Shown: in pieces, positions 1 to 9,525 of the stretch | Layout: each line of letters opens with the position of its first letter | How positions within the stretch are numbered: position 1 is the first letter of the stretch | DNA from: JALZVT01 sp039029135 | GTDB taxonomy: Bacteria > Pseudomonadota > Gammaproteobacteria > Pseudomonadales > Azotimanducaceae | Direction: 5' to 3' | Assembly: GCA_039029135.1 (NCBI GenBank) | Contig: JBCCGT010000028.1 | Location: 1 to 62,319, forward strand | DNA length: 62,319 nucleotides | Program-made: the position numbers and the translations under genes | The notes under the pieces: model-generated | The model's database searches: none | Seen by the model: the letters and a program-made list of their open reading frames with translations, nothing else | Told to the model about the DNA's origin: nothing

Positions 1-78
1 CGTGGTTCCAGATCGGTAAGACAGCTCGACTGCCTCCCGTTTGAACTCCGCAGAGAACTTCCTCCTGCGCTTTCCCAT
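1..78 (-). CDS. IS3-family transposase OrfA, N-terminus only (runs off left edge)
   Basis: Reading the minus strand from an ATG at 78 gives 26 codons open to the window edge. The translation begins MGKRRRKFSAEFKREAVEL, the lysine/arginine-rich start of the helix-turn-helix OrfA protein of IS3-family insertion sequences (the KFSxEFKxEAV signature). An AGGAGG ribosome site lies six bases upstream of the ATG. OrfA binds the terminal repeats and is normally fused by programmed frameshift to the DDE catalytic OrfB, which would lie outside the window. The fragment is too short to name the IS or to tell whether it is intact. Confidence 0.75.
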   Translation of the reverse strand, partial: MGKRRRKFSAEFKREAVELSYRSGTT

Positions 79-150
79 GTGACACCTCCTGAGGCCATTG
101 TCGGCCTAAATGGATGTGTCCGAAATATCTGGGTAGAACCCTCTCGGTCT
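1..150 (-). mobile_element. End of an IS3-like insertion sequence
   Basis: The transposase start and its short leader occupy this stretch, so the IS terminus should lie within roughly 40-75 bases of the ATG, somewhere in 110-150. I cannot fix the terminal inverted repeat or a target duplication because the other end is outside the window. The right limit given here is approximate. Confidence 0.45.
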
Positions 151-488
151 GTCAGGAAATGCACCGTGGATGGATCGCCAGATATCTGTCCGATGATCTA
201 GAACGCCTTGATCAAGAAGCGACTGATCTTCGATGTAGCACCTGGCGAGCTGTCCAACACAAGGCTGAACCGCAATCTGCGCTGTCTACGGGTGATGATG
301 AGTTATACGAAGACTTGCTTAATCGTTGTAGATCGACGTCCAGTCCTTCCGTCTGTGCGCCCTCAACCTAAGGCCTTAGACGCCTAACTGTGCTGTGCGA
401 CCGGGATCCTGCTCGCCTGCTTGTGCAACCACGTCAACATTCGGCGTAGCGTACAATGCCGCCAATACCTGCGTTAAGCGGCAGTGGA
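151..488. other. Gene-free stretch beside the insertion sequence
   Basis: Short open frames exist on both strands but none has a recognisable domain, a convincing ribosome site or a typical protein composition. The base composition is more AT-rich than the bulk of the window. It may hold decayed mobile-element or gene remnants. I see no RNA gene. A GTTAAGC heptamer at 473-479 just before the next gene resembles an integron core site, but a full attC structure was not found. Confidence 0.4.
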
Positions 489-863
489 ATGGTCAACGTC
501 TCCATCAGTATCGATGTGCCCGGTCTGAATGACTGGGAGGCTTTCTATTGCGGCGCGCTGGGCTGCAAACTTATTGAGAACGGGACCGAGGGAATCCGCA
601 TTCTCGATGCGGGCAATGTTCGTCTCTATTTGCTGGAAAGAGTAGAAGGATCGATACCCTTTGAAGGAAGCCGGTCGGGTCGTTCTTACGATCGGCATTG
701 GTCGCCTATACATCTGGATTTCGGAACGAAGGAGATAGCGGCTTTAGAGAGTCTTGTGGAGCAACACGGTGGAGCGATTGAAGGTCGTGACACGGGCGAT
801 TGGGGGTCGATCGCGTATTGTGTTGACCCATTCGGAAATGGGTTTTGCCTAATCGATGAGTAG
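489..863 (+). CDS. VOC-family (glyoxalase/bleomycin-resistance fold) protein
   Basis: About 124 residues from the ATG at 489; an in-frame ATG at 456 would add 11 residues, but the family strand pattern begins at VNVSISIDVP. The protein has the paired beta-alpha-beta-beta-beta layout of one VOC module: an early xVxDVPxxxxWEAFYxxxLG segment and a C-terminal VDPFGNGFCLID segment, with His and Glu-like positions that often bind a divalent metal. Members include glyoxalase I, extradiol dioxygenases and antibiotic-binding proteins, so the substrate cannot be inferred. It is the first of three unrelated VOC genes in this lower-GC strip. Confidence 0.75.
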   Translation: MVNVSISIDVPGLNDWEAFYCGALGCKLIENGTEGIRILDAGNVRLYLLERVEGSIPFEGSRSGRSYDRHWSPIHLDFGTKEIAALESLVEQHGGAIEGRDTGDWGSIAYCVDPFGNGFCLIDE

Positions 864-1290
864 GAGATCAGCGTCCCAAGACGCGCCGTCAGAATTCGGC
901 AGCAGCGGATGGGCACCTCGAACATTGGGGCGCAGACTCGTACCTCGATGTACTTTGTTTTCAATGTGGCAAAGGGGAATACATGATAAACGCTGAACGG
1001 TTACTCAGTGGCCGTATCGTTCTGCGTTTGCTGGTGCTATCGAGCATCGCGTTTCACGCCACGCGGCGCAGAAGAGTTTGAACTTCTTATGTCTACGCCT
1101 CGGGGCGACCGCATCTGGACGTATGATGTGGTCCGAAAGGCTCACGAATTTTGTATGCGCCTGCAGCCCGTTTGGCTAGAGAGTGAGGGGGCGTGGTCGG
1201 ATGCTCACGTCCAGTGTTATTACCGCGAGGAGGTAGGCGGCGGATGAACAGATAACGGATTATACTGCGCATTCATAGAGGGAGGTTTCA
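864..1290. other. Low-coding interval with possible gene remnants
   Basis: No gene is convincing here apart from the possible broken reading frame listed separately at 983-1247. Composition is lower-GC, like the surrounding strip. A plausible ribosome site (GGGAGG) for the next gene lies just before 1291. I see no hairpin strong enough to call a terminator after the VOC gene. Confidence 0.35.
983..1247 (+). pseudogene. Possible frameshifted small gene, function unknown
   Basis: An ATG at 983 preceded by AAGGGGA opens a 32-codon frame ending at 1081. A second frame, with an ATG at 1089, gives 52 residues (starting MSTPRGDRIWTYDV) and ends at 1247. The first product has a short hydrophobic stretch (IVLRLLVLSSIAF) resembling a membrane anchor or signal, and the second continues in a different frame with soluble composition. 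One reading is a single small gene split by a frameshift near 1065-1080; another is two unrelated short frames with no function. No family is recognised. Confidence 0.2.
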
Positions 1291-1647
1291 ATGTCCGGTG
1301 TGTTGGCTCTGTTTCGGTTTCTGTCTCCTGTAGCTCTCGCGTTCTTTGTGGTCGGCCTACACATCTACCTCTCCAGTCATGTTGCACCTCAGTTTGCCAG
1401 CGTTTTTGATGGTTTTGGATCGACGCTACCTGCGATCACCAAGTTGATGCTGCCCGGGGCGATGTTCTATTGGATTGCGCCCTCGCTCGTATGTATGTTG
1501 TGCTTGTCTTCCATCGGGGGAGGACTCTCACACCGTACGGTTTTGCTGCTTTCGACGGCGATCACCGTTGTTAGCTTCGCGTTGTTCATTGCTGGCATGT
1601 ACCTTCCTGTGTTTCAACTTGGCTTTGTGGGTGCCGAAACCAGGTGA
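1291..1647 (+). CDS. Small membrane protein, function unknown
   Basis: A 118-residue protein with a good ribosome site (GGGAGG). It has three hydrophobic stretches, near residues 10-28, 57-75 and 82-108, so it is an inner-membrane protein. The middle segment (APQFASVFDGFGSTLPAITKL) resembles the loop before the last membrane helix of type II secretion GspF-like proteins, but the rest of that family is absent, so I take it as a resemblance only. It is followed after 78 bases by another unknown membrane protein on the same strand. Confidence 0.65.
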   Translation: MSGVLALFRFLSPVALAFFVVGLHIYLSSHVAPQFASVFDGFGSTLPAITKLMLPGAMFYWIAPSLVCMLCLSSIGGGLSHRTVLLLSTAITVVSFALFIAGMYLPVFQLGFVGAETR

Positions 1648-1725
1648 TTGAATGACCAGCGCCCGAGTGTGCTATCCAAAAGGAGCTTTACCGCTGCCTT
1701 TCGATGGTTGGTTTAGGCGACGAAA

Positions 1726-2274
1726 TTGACGTTCTTTGAGTTTCTGATGGTGTTGATCGGGCTGGTTGGCGCAATCGCCATCTCTGCCCTTCTGAGTTTT
1801 CTGGGGCACATCACTAGAAACTGGAAGACGGTGTCTAATCCTCTGCTGTTTCTGGTTTTGGCGTTCTGGATGCTGGTGAACGTAGTGGGTCACATCACGG
1901 GGATTTGGGCGTATCGGCATGTAGATCTCGATGTTTATACCACCACATTCATCATAGTTGCCCCGATAGTGTTCTTTACGCTGGCTGTAACCACCCTGGT
2001 CCCGACCAACGTGTTGGACGACCAGAATCTGGATCTGGATATGGTCTATTTCTCAACGTGCCGGCCCGTGTTCGTGCTGCTTGCCTTGCATACGTTGACT
2101 GCAGTGATCGCGGACTATCTGCCGGGTGTGACTGATGCTCCGCCGCCTGCTTTCATGATAACGATGACGATTCTGTTGGTGGCAGGCGCCATCACGAAAT
2201 CAAAGCGCGTACACCTACTCTTGCTGTGTCTCTTGTTGCTCAGTCAAGCGATGCCGGGTTGGCTTTCGGATTAA
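1726..2274 (+). CDS. Polytopic membrane protein, function unknown
   Basis: A 182-residue protein reading from a TTG codon at 1726. The translation (starting MTFFEFLMVLIGLVGAIAI) is mostly hydrophobic, with about five predicted membrane helices: residues 4-25, 40-60, 73-93, 113-130 and 143-180. A conserved-looking loop (PTNVLDDQNLDLDMVYF) sits between the third and fourth. No family is recognised. The lower GC of this gene (a sample line, 1741-1800, is 52% GC by hand count) sets it apart from the genes after 6 kb. Confidence 0.6.
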   Translation: MTFFEFLMVLIGLVGAIAISALLSFLGHITRNWKTVSNPLLFLVLAFWMLVNVVGHITGIWAYRHVDLDVYTTTFIIVAPIVFFTLAVTTLVPTNVLDDQNLDLDMVYFSTCRPVFVLLALHTLTAVIADYLPGVTDAPPPAFMITMTILLVAGAITKSKRVHLLLLCLLLLSQAMPGWLSD

Positions 2275-2390
2275 GGCTAGGCTGGGGGCGAGCCACATGC
2301 TGAGGCGATGACTGGTACGCTGTTTTGTGAGGCTGCGACTGGCCGGTACATCGAGTACAGTTTTGGCGACAGTGCTGTGGGAAGCATACG

Positions 2391-2747
2391 ATGGGCAATT
2401 TCTACATCGACGAAGCGATACCCAGGAAGACTCCGATTGACGTCGTGATGGAAACCGATGAGGTACTTGCCTTTCATCACACACGTCCCTACTGGCCTAT
2501 ACACATTGTCGTCGTGCCCAAAGAACCCGTACCCTCGCTCACGGACTTGGGTGATCACGGCCCCGGCCTTCTGTCGACGGTTATGGACGTTGTGCGAAAG
2601 GTTGCTGCTCTTGTCGAGGCTGAGCATGGCGCCTGCAGGGTGTTGACTAATCTCGGGACGTATCAGGATTCCAAGCACCTACATTTTCATGTATCCCATG
2701 GTCGCTCGTATGGTCGCAATCTGGAGGTGCATGAGCGTAACGTCTGA
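2391..2747 (+). CDS. HIT-family (histidine triad) nucleotide hydrolase/transferase
   Basis: A 118-residue protein with the diagnostic triad motif HLHFHVSHG near residues 97-105, where the central histidine is the nucleophile that attacks the alpha-phosphate of nucleotide conjugates. The N-terminal part has the usual VMETDEVLAFHHTRPYWPIHIVVVPK segment pattern of HINT-like proteins. HIT proteins hydrolyse adenylated or guanylated small molecules such as nucleoside phosphoramidates or dinucleoside polyphosphates in the cytoplasm. The exact substrate is not evident. It lies alone between membrane-protein genes with gaps of over 100 bases on both sides. Confidence 0.88.
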   Translation: MGNFYIDEAIPRKTPIDVVMETDEVLAFHHTRPYWPIHIVVVPKEPVPSLTDLGDHGPGLLSTVMDVVRKVAALVEAEHGACRVLTNLGTYQDSKHLHFHVSHGRSYGRNLEVHERNV

Positions 2748-2861
2748 TTCGGTTGCCGGATGTCGCAAGCTGATGAAGATCACAGCCGATCTCGGTACGC
2801 GTCTGATTGCGATCGCCGCGGCCATCAGTAGATCTGTTCGACTAGTGAGAATGAGGGCATC

Positions 2862-3245
2862 ATGAATTTGGGTTCGATCATCGTCCTGCTTTCTGGGGTG
2901 TTTTTCCTGGTCTATGGTGCTGCGTTCGGCATTGCGCCGAACGCGATGTCAGAACTGGTCACCGGCGCAAGGCTGGCCGATGGGGCTGCGTTGATTGATT
3001 TTCGTGCGACCTACGGCGGGCTCACGCTAGCGGTCGGACTGATGATCCTGCTGTTGTATCGCTCGTCGCAGATTCGGCTGGCGCTGCTCATGGTGATTTC
3101 TGTGCTGGCTTGCATGGCGTTCACGCGCGTCCTGGGCATGATCGTCGATGGTGGGGCCAACACGACGATGTACGTCTATCTTGCGCTTGAAAGTGGTGGT
3201 GCGCTGTTGGGCTGGTTTGCTATGCATCGTCGCGCCGATCAGTAG
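2862..3245 (+). CDS. DUF4345-like small membrane protein
   Basis: A 127-residue protein with four hydrophobic helices (about residues 5-25, 50-68, 72-92 and 100-122). The layout and the segment FRATYGGLTLAVGLMILLLY followed by MAFTRVLGMIVDGG match the DUF4345 family of small inner-membrane proteins of unknown role. The ATG at 2862 has a weak TGAGGG ribosome site. Nothing in the neighbourhood suggests a pathway. Confidence 0.7.
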   Translation: MNLGSIIVLLSGVFFLVYGAAFGIAPNAMSELVTGARLADGAALIDFRATYGGLTLAVGLMILLLYRSSQIRLALLMVISVLACMAFTRVLGMIVDGGANTTMYVYLALESGGALLGWFAMHRRADQ

Positions 3246-3362
3246 CCGATCCGGCGCTAGCCCGTCTTCGGCTGTTCCTTTGTGGCGACCCGTTTGGGGT
3301 ACCGGTGCACCGTCCGTTGTTGAGCGATCCGTTATTGGACGATAGGTATACAGGAGTCAGTG

Positions 3363-3737
3363 GTGTTTGATCATCTTGTCATTGACGCCAGCAACTATGA
3401 GGCCAGCAAGGAATTCTTCCTCGCCGCACTGGCGCCCATAGGCCTGGAGATCGTGGCGGAAGACGCCCTGGGGGTGGAACTGAGTGCCGACGGCAAGACG
3501 TCGCTGTGCATTCGCCGCGTAGAGTCGCGACCGTCGCACCTGCATCTTGCGTTCGTCGCGCAGCGGCGCGAGCAGGTCGATGCGTTTTATGCTGCAGCGC
3601 TCGCCAACGGTGGCGTCGATAACGGACCGCCCGGCATACGTGCGCAGTACAGCGGGACCTACTATGCGGCGTTCGTCATCGACCCGGATGGACACAATAT
3701 CGAGTTGGTGTATCACGAGGACAGCGAGCATGCCTGA
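3363..3737 (+). CDS. VOC-family (glyoxalase-fold) protein
   Basis: About 124 residues, starting at one of two consecutive GTG codons (3360 or 3363). AGGAG at 3352-3356 is better spaced for the second. It is a single VOC module: it begins FDHLVIDASNYEASKEFFLAAL and ends AFVIDPDGHNIELVYH, where the DPDGHNIELV segment carries the C-terminal Glu metal ligand. Similar proteins are annotated as lactoylglutathione-lyase-like but mostly lack known substrates. Its TGA lies inside the first codons of the downstream intradiol-like gene (ATG at 3730), so the two are probably co-translated. Confidence 0.82.
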   Translation: MFDHLVIDASNYEASKEFFLAALAPIGLEIVAEDALGVELSADGKTSLCIRRVESRPSHLHLAFVAQRREQVDAFYAAALANGGVDNGPPGIRAQYSGTYYAAFVIDPDGHNIELVYHEDSEHA

Positions 3738-4293
3738 CGCCTCGGTGTTGGGGGCTGTGAAGGCACTGGGCGGGGAACGGCGGCGCCGGGTGCTGTGTGC
3801 CTGGCTCTTCGCTGCCGCTAGCGTAGCTGATCCGGTGTGGGCGGCGGCAGACCCAGATTGGTTGAGGAACTGGAACCTCGCGTTCATTCAGCGGCCCGAG
3901 GCTCCGTCGAGCATCGGCCGCATTGCCGCCGAGGAAGAACCTGGCGTGCCAATGTTGATCGTCGGGACCATACTCACTCCGGCCGGCGAGCCTGCCGGGA
4001 ATGTATTGGTGCACGCCTATCATCGGGACAGAGACGGATTTGAGTTTGGTTACAGGGATGCAGAGCTAGCGACCTGGCGGCTCCAGGGCTGGGCCAAAAC
4101 AGACGAGCTTGGCCGATTTTGGTTTCGAACCATCAGACCTGCGGCTGATCACTTGGGTAGGGAAGGCGCGCATGTGCACTTCACAGTGGTCTCCGATACA
4201 TACGGTCGGCAGTGGGCGCCGACGAGGTTTATTGAATCCGGCGAGTTCGATCTAACAGTAGACATTGAGCTCAAGGAAGATGCCGATTTCTGA
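3730..4293 (+). CDS. Secreted intradiol-dioxygenase-like protein
   Basis: The ATG at 3730 overlaps the end of the VOC gene by eight bases and gives 187 residues. Residues ~20-38 form a signal-like segment after an arginine patch (RRRRVLCAWLFAAASVADPVWA), suggesting export. The rest resembles the C-terminal fold of intradiol ring-cleavage dioxygenases: GTILTPAGEPAGNVLVHAYH, WAKTDELGRFWFRTIRP, then an AHVHFTVV histidine pair like the iron-binding histidines. The tyrosine ligands are less certain (candidates in AYHRD and FGYRD). Exported members of this fold are widespread and mostly uncharacterised, so catalysis is not assured. Confidence 0.72.
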   Translation: MPDASVLGAVKALGGERRRRVLCAWLFAAASVADPVWAAADPDWLRNWNLAFIQRPEAPSSIGRIAAEEEPGVPMLIVGTILTPAGEPAGNVLVHAYHRDRDGFEFGYRDAELATWRLQGWAKTDELGRFWFRTIRPAADHLGREGAHVHFTVVSDTYGRQWAPTRFIESGEFDLTVDIELKEDADF

Positions 4294-4421
4294 GGGGCAG
4301 GCCGCTTGGCGATCGTTCTGGCGCGGCGAGTGTCCCCGCGACGCTGCGGCCGCCAAAGCTGTGGCATTCACAGCCATCAATTGACAGTCATCAATTCACA
4401 GCCATCGACGGGAGCTTGGCG

Positions 4422-4805
4422 ATGACCAACGGACGCTTTCTTGGCGTGAGCTATTTCGAGATACCTGTGGCGGATCTCGAACGAGCGATCACGTTCTACG
4501 AAACGCTGTTTGATGTGCAGCTCGTGCGTGACACGGTCGACGGCTACGCCATGGCGCTGTTTCCCGACACTGAAGGCGCGGCTGGCGCCACCGGTGCGTT
4601 GGCGAAAGGCGACGTGCACGTACCGGCGAAGGCCGGTCCCATTGTGTATATCGCAGTCCCTGATATAGATGCCGTACTGGGCGCGCTTGTTGATGCGAAG
4701 GGCACTGTGCTGCTTGAACCGCGTGTTGTCGCTGATCAGGGCGTAGTGGCGGAGTTCGAGGACTCGGAGGGCAACAGGGTCGCACTCTTTCAGTCCGTGA
4801 ATTAG
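4422..4805 (+). CDS. VOC-family (glyoxalase-fold) protein
   Basis: About 127 residues from the ATG at 4422, which has GGGAG at the right distance; a TTG at 4416 is a weaker alternative. It is a two-half VOC module: FLGVSYFEIPVADLERAITFYETLF at the start and VVAEFEDSEGNRVALFQS at the end, the last segment carrying the usual Glu ligand. The closest pattern is the PhnB/YdcJ-like group of small glyoxalase proteins, whose substrates are mostly unknown. It is the third VOC gene in this strip, and its sequence differs clearly from the other two, so this is not a tandem duplication. Confidence 0.83.
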   Translation: MTNGRFLGVSYFEIPVADLERAITFYETLFDVQLVRDTVDGYAMALFPDTEGAAGATGALAKGDVHVPAKAGPIVYIAVPDIDAVLGALVDAKGTVLLEPRVVADQGVVAEFEDSEGNRVALFQSVN

Positions 4806-4867
4806 CATGTTCCGATATCGATAGACCGATGTCGCTAAACAGGTAGAGACGGACAGAGGAGCCCGCG

Positions 4868-5176
4868 ATGTTAGCGCTTAGACCGAGCTGTGAGCACTGT
4901 GACAAGGCTCTGCCGCCTGACTCGAAAGAGGCGATGATCTGCTCGTATGAGTGTACGTTTTGCGAGTCCTGCGTTTGGGAAATCCTAAAGAATGTGTGCC
5001 CCAACTGCGGTGGCGGGTTTTGGCACAGGCCCGTTCGGCCATCTAAACCGCGAAAGGGTAACAACTGGTTAGGCGCACATCCCGCTTCTGATCGTGTCGT
5101 GCACAAGCCCATTGATCGACACGCTCACGAACGTTTTGCCGCGACCCTTGAAGGCATTTCCCCGTATGAGCGCTGA
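4868..5176 (+). CDS. DUF1272 small zinc-ribbon-like protein
   Basis: A 102-residue protein beginning MLALRPSCEHCDKALPPDS, the typical start of DUF1272. It has four Cys pairs or singles: CEHC (8-11), CSYECTFCESC (25-35) and CPNCGG (44-47). These should bind one or two zinc ions. The conserved block ends at GGGFWHRPVRP and is followed by a basic tail. The family has no established function. The ribosome site is GAGGAG, about eight bases upstream of the ATG. Confidence 0.85.
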   Translation: MLALRPSCEHCDKALPPDSKEAMICSYECTFCESCVWEILKNVCPNCGGGFWHRPVRPSKPRKGNNWLGAHPASDRVVHKPIDRHAHERFAATLEGISPYER

Positions 5177-5224
5177 GGTCACCTGGGAATCGTGGGTCGT
5201 CTATCGCGCCGCCTTGGAGATACG

Positions 5225-5731
5225 GTGAGTTCGCCCATGAGGGCTGAACACGGTCCGGTAGCTCGCTGGCTGCACTGGGGTTTTATCCTGCTGTTCGTCT
5301 ACGGGCTGAGCAAACAGCTCGACGAGCTTGAAGAGCTGGAGGCACCCGGATTGCTGGAGCAAGAGATGCTGTTCGCCGGTGTTTTCCTGTTGGTCGTGAT
5401 CGCGCGGTTTCTTTACATGCGATTCACCGTACCCAGCGTGGTTCCCAGCGATGCGCCGCTGTACCAACGGCGCTTGGCGAGCGCCGTTCATCTGGGGATG
5501 TATGCTGGCCTTGTAGCCATTCCGGCCAGCGGCCTATGGATCGGCGCGCTCTATGGCGATGGCGTGAGAGAGGGTGCGATGATGGAGGCGGCGCTGTTGC
5601 TTCATGAGATCGCCGTCAATGGGACCTATACTCTGAGCGTCGGCCACGTTGCGGCGGCGCTGTACCATCGCCGTTTGCGAGATGGGATTTGGGACGCCAT
5701 GGTGCCGTTTTGGCGAGAATCGGGCAGCTAA
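5225..5731 (+). CDS. Cytochrome b561 family protein
   Basis: From the GTG at 5225 (GGAGA upstream) the protein has 168 residues; a GTG at 5192 or an ATG at 5237 are alternatives. It is a four-helix inner-membrane protein with the b561 signature: an early histidine pair in HGPVARWLHW, a third in SAVHLGMY and a fourth in GHVAAALYH, positioned to bind two b-type hemes. Family members pass electrons between quinone and superoxide or other partners (for example CybB). The gene is slightly shorter than typical. It is followed after 17 bases by the flavin monooxygenase on the same strand, possibly by chance. Confidence 0.83.
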   Translation: MSSPMRAEHGPVARWLHWGFILLFVYGLSKQLDELEELEAPGLLEQEMLFAGVFLLVVIARFLYMRFTVPSVVPSDAPLYQRRLASAVHLGMYAGLVAIPASGLWIGALYGDGVREGAMMEAALLLHEIAVNGTYTLSVGHVAAALYHRRLRDGIWDAMVPFWRESGS

Positions 5732-5748
5732 TCAGGGGGTAGGGGAAT

Positions 5749-7587
<1,839 letters not shown>

Positions 7588-7588
7588 G

Positions 7589-8086
7589 CTAAGGGTTGTC
7601 GGGATCCTGGTTTAGATCTGATCGCTCCGCCCGCAGCTCTGCCTGCAGCAGGCGGCTGCGCTGCGCGATATCGAACTGCTTCCAACCCGAGTTCATGGCC
7701 TTGATGTTGGCGACGCCGTGCTCGGGATAGACGCAGACGTCGCCGCGCTTGCGCTCGCCGATAACCAGACAGCGGAATGCGCTAGTGCCGCTGTTGACGA
7801 AGTGATGGGCAATCTCGTCGCCGGCTCTAAACCACACGTGATCGCCGGCGACGAAAGGGTACTCTTGGTCACCGAATACCAGGGTTGCCTGTCCCTCGAG
7901 TGCGATGACGTGTTCCTCCTCCAATGTGTGATAGTGATGCACGCTGGAGACGTCGCCGACGGCGAGCTCCTCGACGCGCACGCCGAGGTGTTCGCCGCAA
8001 AGATCCAAGAACTTCCAGATACCGAGGGGTTTGTTCTGTTCTTGCCAGGCGTCGTCCTGGAGACTGCGAATCTGTGGTGCGCCCAT
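7589..8086 (-). CDS. Cupin-domain protein
   Basis: A 165-residue single-cupin protein. The motif-1 segment SSVHHYHTLEEEHVIALEG has the HxH, Glu and Gly pattern that binds a metal. Motif 2 is in GDHVWFRAGDEIAHHFVNSG. Sugar- or small-molecule-binding cupins of this type may be enzymes or binding proteins. The gene is convergent with the monooxygenase (one base between their ends) and starts 57 bases from the divergent acetyltransferase, so it could share regulation with either, but nothing shows this. Confidence 0.8.
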   Translation of the reverse strand: MGAPQIRSLQDDAWQEQNKPLGIWKFLDLCGEHLGVRVEELAVGDVSSVHHYHTLEEEHVIALEGQATLVFGDQEYPFVAGDHVWFRAGDEIAHHFVNSGTSAFRCLVIGERKRGDVCVYPEHGVANIKAMNSGWKQFDIAQRSRLLQAELRAERSDLNQDPDNP

Positions 8087-8143
8087 TGTCTACGCCTATC
8101 GTTGGTGTCTCTCGATAAAACAGGAATTAGCACGGTACTGCTC

Positions 8144-8704
8144 ATGTCGCAACTGCCTTCCTACCATCTCAGACTGGCTCGCGATACCGACGTCGACGCG
8201 ATCCACGAACTCTTTTGTGAGCCAACGGTTTATGAGTTTCTGGCGGACGGCGCGGCACCGCCTCGCGATATCTCCGAGCAATGGGTTGCGCGAAGCGACG
8301 AGCTGAGTCGGCGTTACGGTGGCGGCCTTTGGTTGCTGCAGCGCGACGAAGGATTGGCGCCCGCCGGTCTGGTACAGCTCGCCGAGTTTGCGCAGCGTCG
8401 TTTGGAGCTCACATATGTTCTGCGCCCATCGGCTTGGGGCGCCGGGCTCGCGACGCGAATGGCTCACACCGCAATCGGTCGCTGTTTCTCTCGCGGTCGG
8501 ATCGACGCGATCTGGGGCGGCGCGGATATGCCGAATGTGCGTTCTATCCGGGTCATGGAGAGGCTGGGAATGCGTTTCCTGCGACACGTGGAGTACCCTG
8601 CTGGGCCTGGCGTGGAGTATGAACTGTCGAATACCACATACTCGTCGGCGACACACGCGCCCCTGCGCGTGATCTCGAGCAATGAACAAGGCGAAACCGA
8701 ATGA
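8144..8704 (+). CDS. GNAT-family N-acetyltransferase (RimJ/RimL-like)
   Basis: From the ATG at 8144 the protein has 186 residues; a longer open frame upstream is antisense to the cupin gene and is not used. It starts YHLRLARDTDVDAIHELF and has the acetyl-CoA loop (RPSAWGAGLATRMA) and the NVRSIRVMERLGMRF segment typical of RimJ/RimL-type acetyltransferases. The acceptor may be a protein N-terminus or a small amine. Its TGA overlaps the next ATG (ATGA at 8701-8704), so translation is coupled to the VOC gene. Confidence 0.85.
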   Translation: MSQLPSYHLRLARDTDVDAIHELFCEPTVYEFLADGAAPPRDISEQWVARSDELSRRYGGGLWLLQRDEGLAPAGLVQLAEFAQRRLELTYVLRPSAWGAGLATRMAHTAIGRCFSRGRIDAIWGGADMPNVRSIRVMERLGMRFLRHVEYPAGPGVEYELSNTTYSSATHAPLRVISSNEQGETE

Positions 8705-9105
8705 AACGATCGATTGCGCTGACGACCTTCCTGGTCCATGACTATGACGAGGCGATCGAGTACTTCGTCAAGGTTCTCGGTTTCGTGCTCCGGGAAGACT
8801 CTGATCTAGGCGCAGGAAAACGCTGGGTCGTCGTCGCATCCGATCAGGATGATCCGCACGGCCTCCTGCTCGCCCTGGCCGTTGGTGACGATCAGCGGCG
8901 GGTGGTTGGCAATCAGACGGGCGGCCGCGTCTTCCAGTTCCTGCACACGGATGATTTCGAACGTGACTACGCGCGCTTTCGCGACCGGGGCGTGAAGTTC
9001 CTCGAGTCGCCGCGGCATGAGTCGTACGGTAGCGTTGCCGTGTTCGCGGATCTGTGGGGTAACAAGTGGGATCTATTGGAGCGAAACGATGGCGCACAAT
9101 CCTAG
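8701..9105 (+). CDS. VOC-family (glyoxalase-fold) protein
   Basis: A 134-residue VOC protein starting SIALTTFLVHDYDEAIEYFVKVLGF and ending YGSVAVFADLWGNKWDLLE. The FADLWGNKWDLLE segment contains the final Glu ligand position. The ALAVGDDQRRVVGNQTGGRVFQFLHTDDF middle matches the extradiol-dioxygenase-like VOC group often annotated as lactoylglutathione lyases, with no known substrate. It is start-stop overlapped with the acetyltransferase before it and overlaps the DUF1801 gene after it by 17 bases, forming a three-gene operon. Confidence 0.85.
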   Translation: MKRSIALTTFLVHDYDEAIEYFVKVLGFVLREDSDLGAGKRWVVVASDQDDPHGLLLALAVGDDQRRVVGNQTGGRVFQFLHTDDFERDYARFRDRGVKFLESPRHESYGSVAVFADLWGNKWDLLERNDGAQS

Positions 9106-9499
9106 AGAGAGCATGCTGACCTTCGACGGCGCGCAGGCGGACGATCCTCGAATCCGGGAGTGGTTCGCGGAGCACCTGGACGGACCTGGCCAGTTGGCCG
9201 AAAGCTGGTATCGAGAAATTCGCGGCTGCGGTCGTGATGTCGTCGAGCTGTTGCACGACGGCTATCCGACGCTTTGCGTCGACGCCTATCCCTTTGCCTA
9301 CGTCGGTGCGTTTTCCAAACACGCCAACGTGGGTTTCTTCTACGGCGCCGAGCTGCCGGACCCGCAGCGACTGTTGCAGGGACAGGGCCGTCGCATGCGG
9401 CACGTCAAACTGTTTCCAACGCAGTCAATGGACGAGCCTGCGCTCCGAGCGCTTATCGCCTGCGCCTACACGGATTTGAAGGTACGTCTGAGGGGCTAA
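9089..9499 (+). CDS. DUF1801 domain protein
   Basis: The ATG at 9089 lies inside the end of the VOC gene and gives 136 residues; an upstream extension in the same frame is ruled out by this overlap and by family length. The sequence has the DUF1801 pattern: VVELLHDGYPTLCVDAYPFAYVG, then SKHANVGFFYGAELPDPQRLLQGQGRRMRHVKL. The fold is related to the bacterial YdhG group. No biochemical role is established. It is the last gene of the acetyltransferase-VOC-DUF1801 operon and is convergent with the histidine kinase. Confidence 0.87.
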   Translation: MAHNPRESMLTFDGAQADDPRIREWFAEHLDGPGQLAESWYREIRGCGRDVVELLHDGYPTLCVDAYPFAYVGAFSKHANVGFFYGAELPDPQRLLQGQGRRMRHVKLFPTQSMDEPALRALIACAYTDLKVRLRG

Positions 9500-9525
9500 T
9501 TTGACGGACCGCGGGCCTGCGGCGG

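Noticed and set aside
379..479. Possible integron attC site (GCCTAAC ... GTTAAGC) before the first VOC gene
   Set aside because: The two end heptamers are roughly complementary, but the inner arms do not pair, the spacing is loose, no integrase is present and the other gaps in the strip lack such sites.
5192..5224. Upstream GTG start for the cytochrome b561 gene
   Set aside because: It lacks a ribosome site, and the residues it adds (MGRLSRRLGDT) do not belong to the family; GTG 5225 has GGAGA at the right distance.
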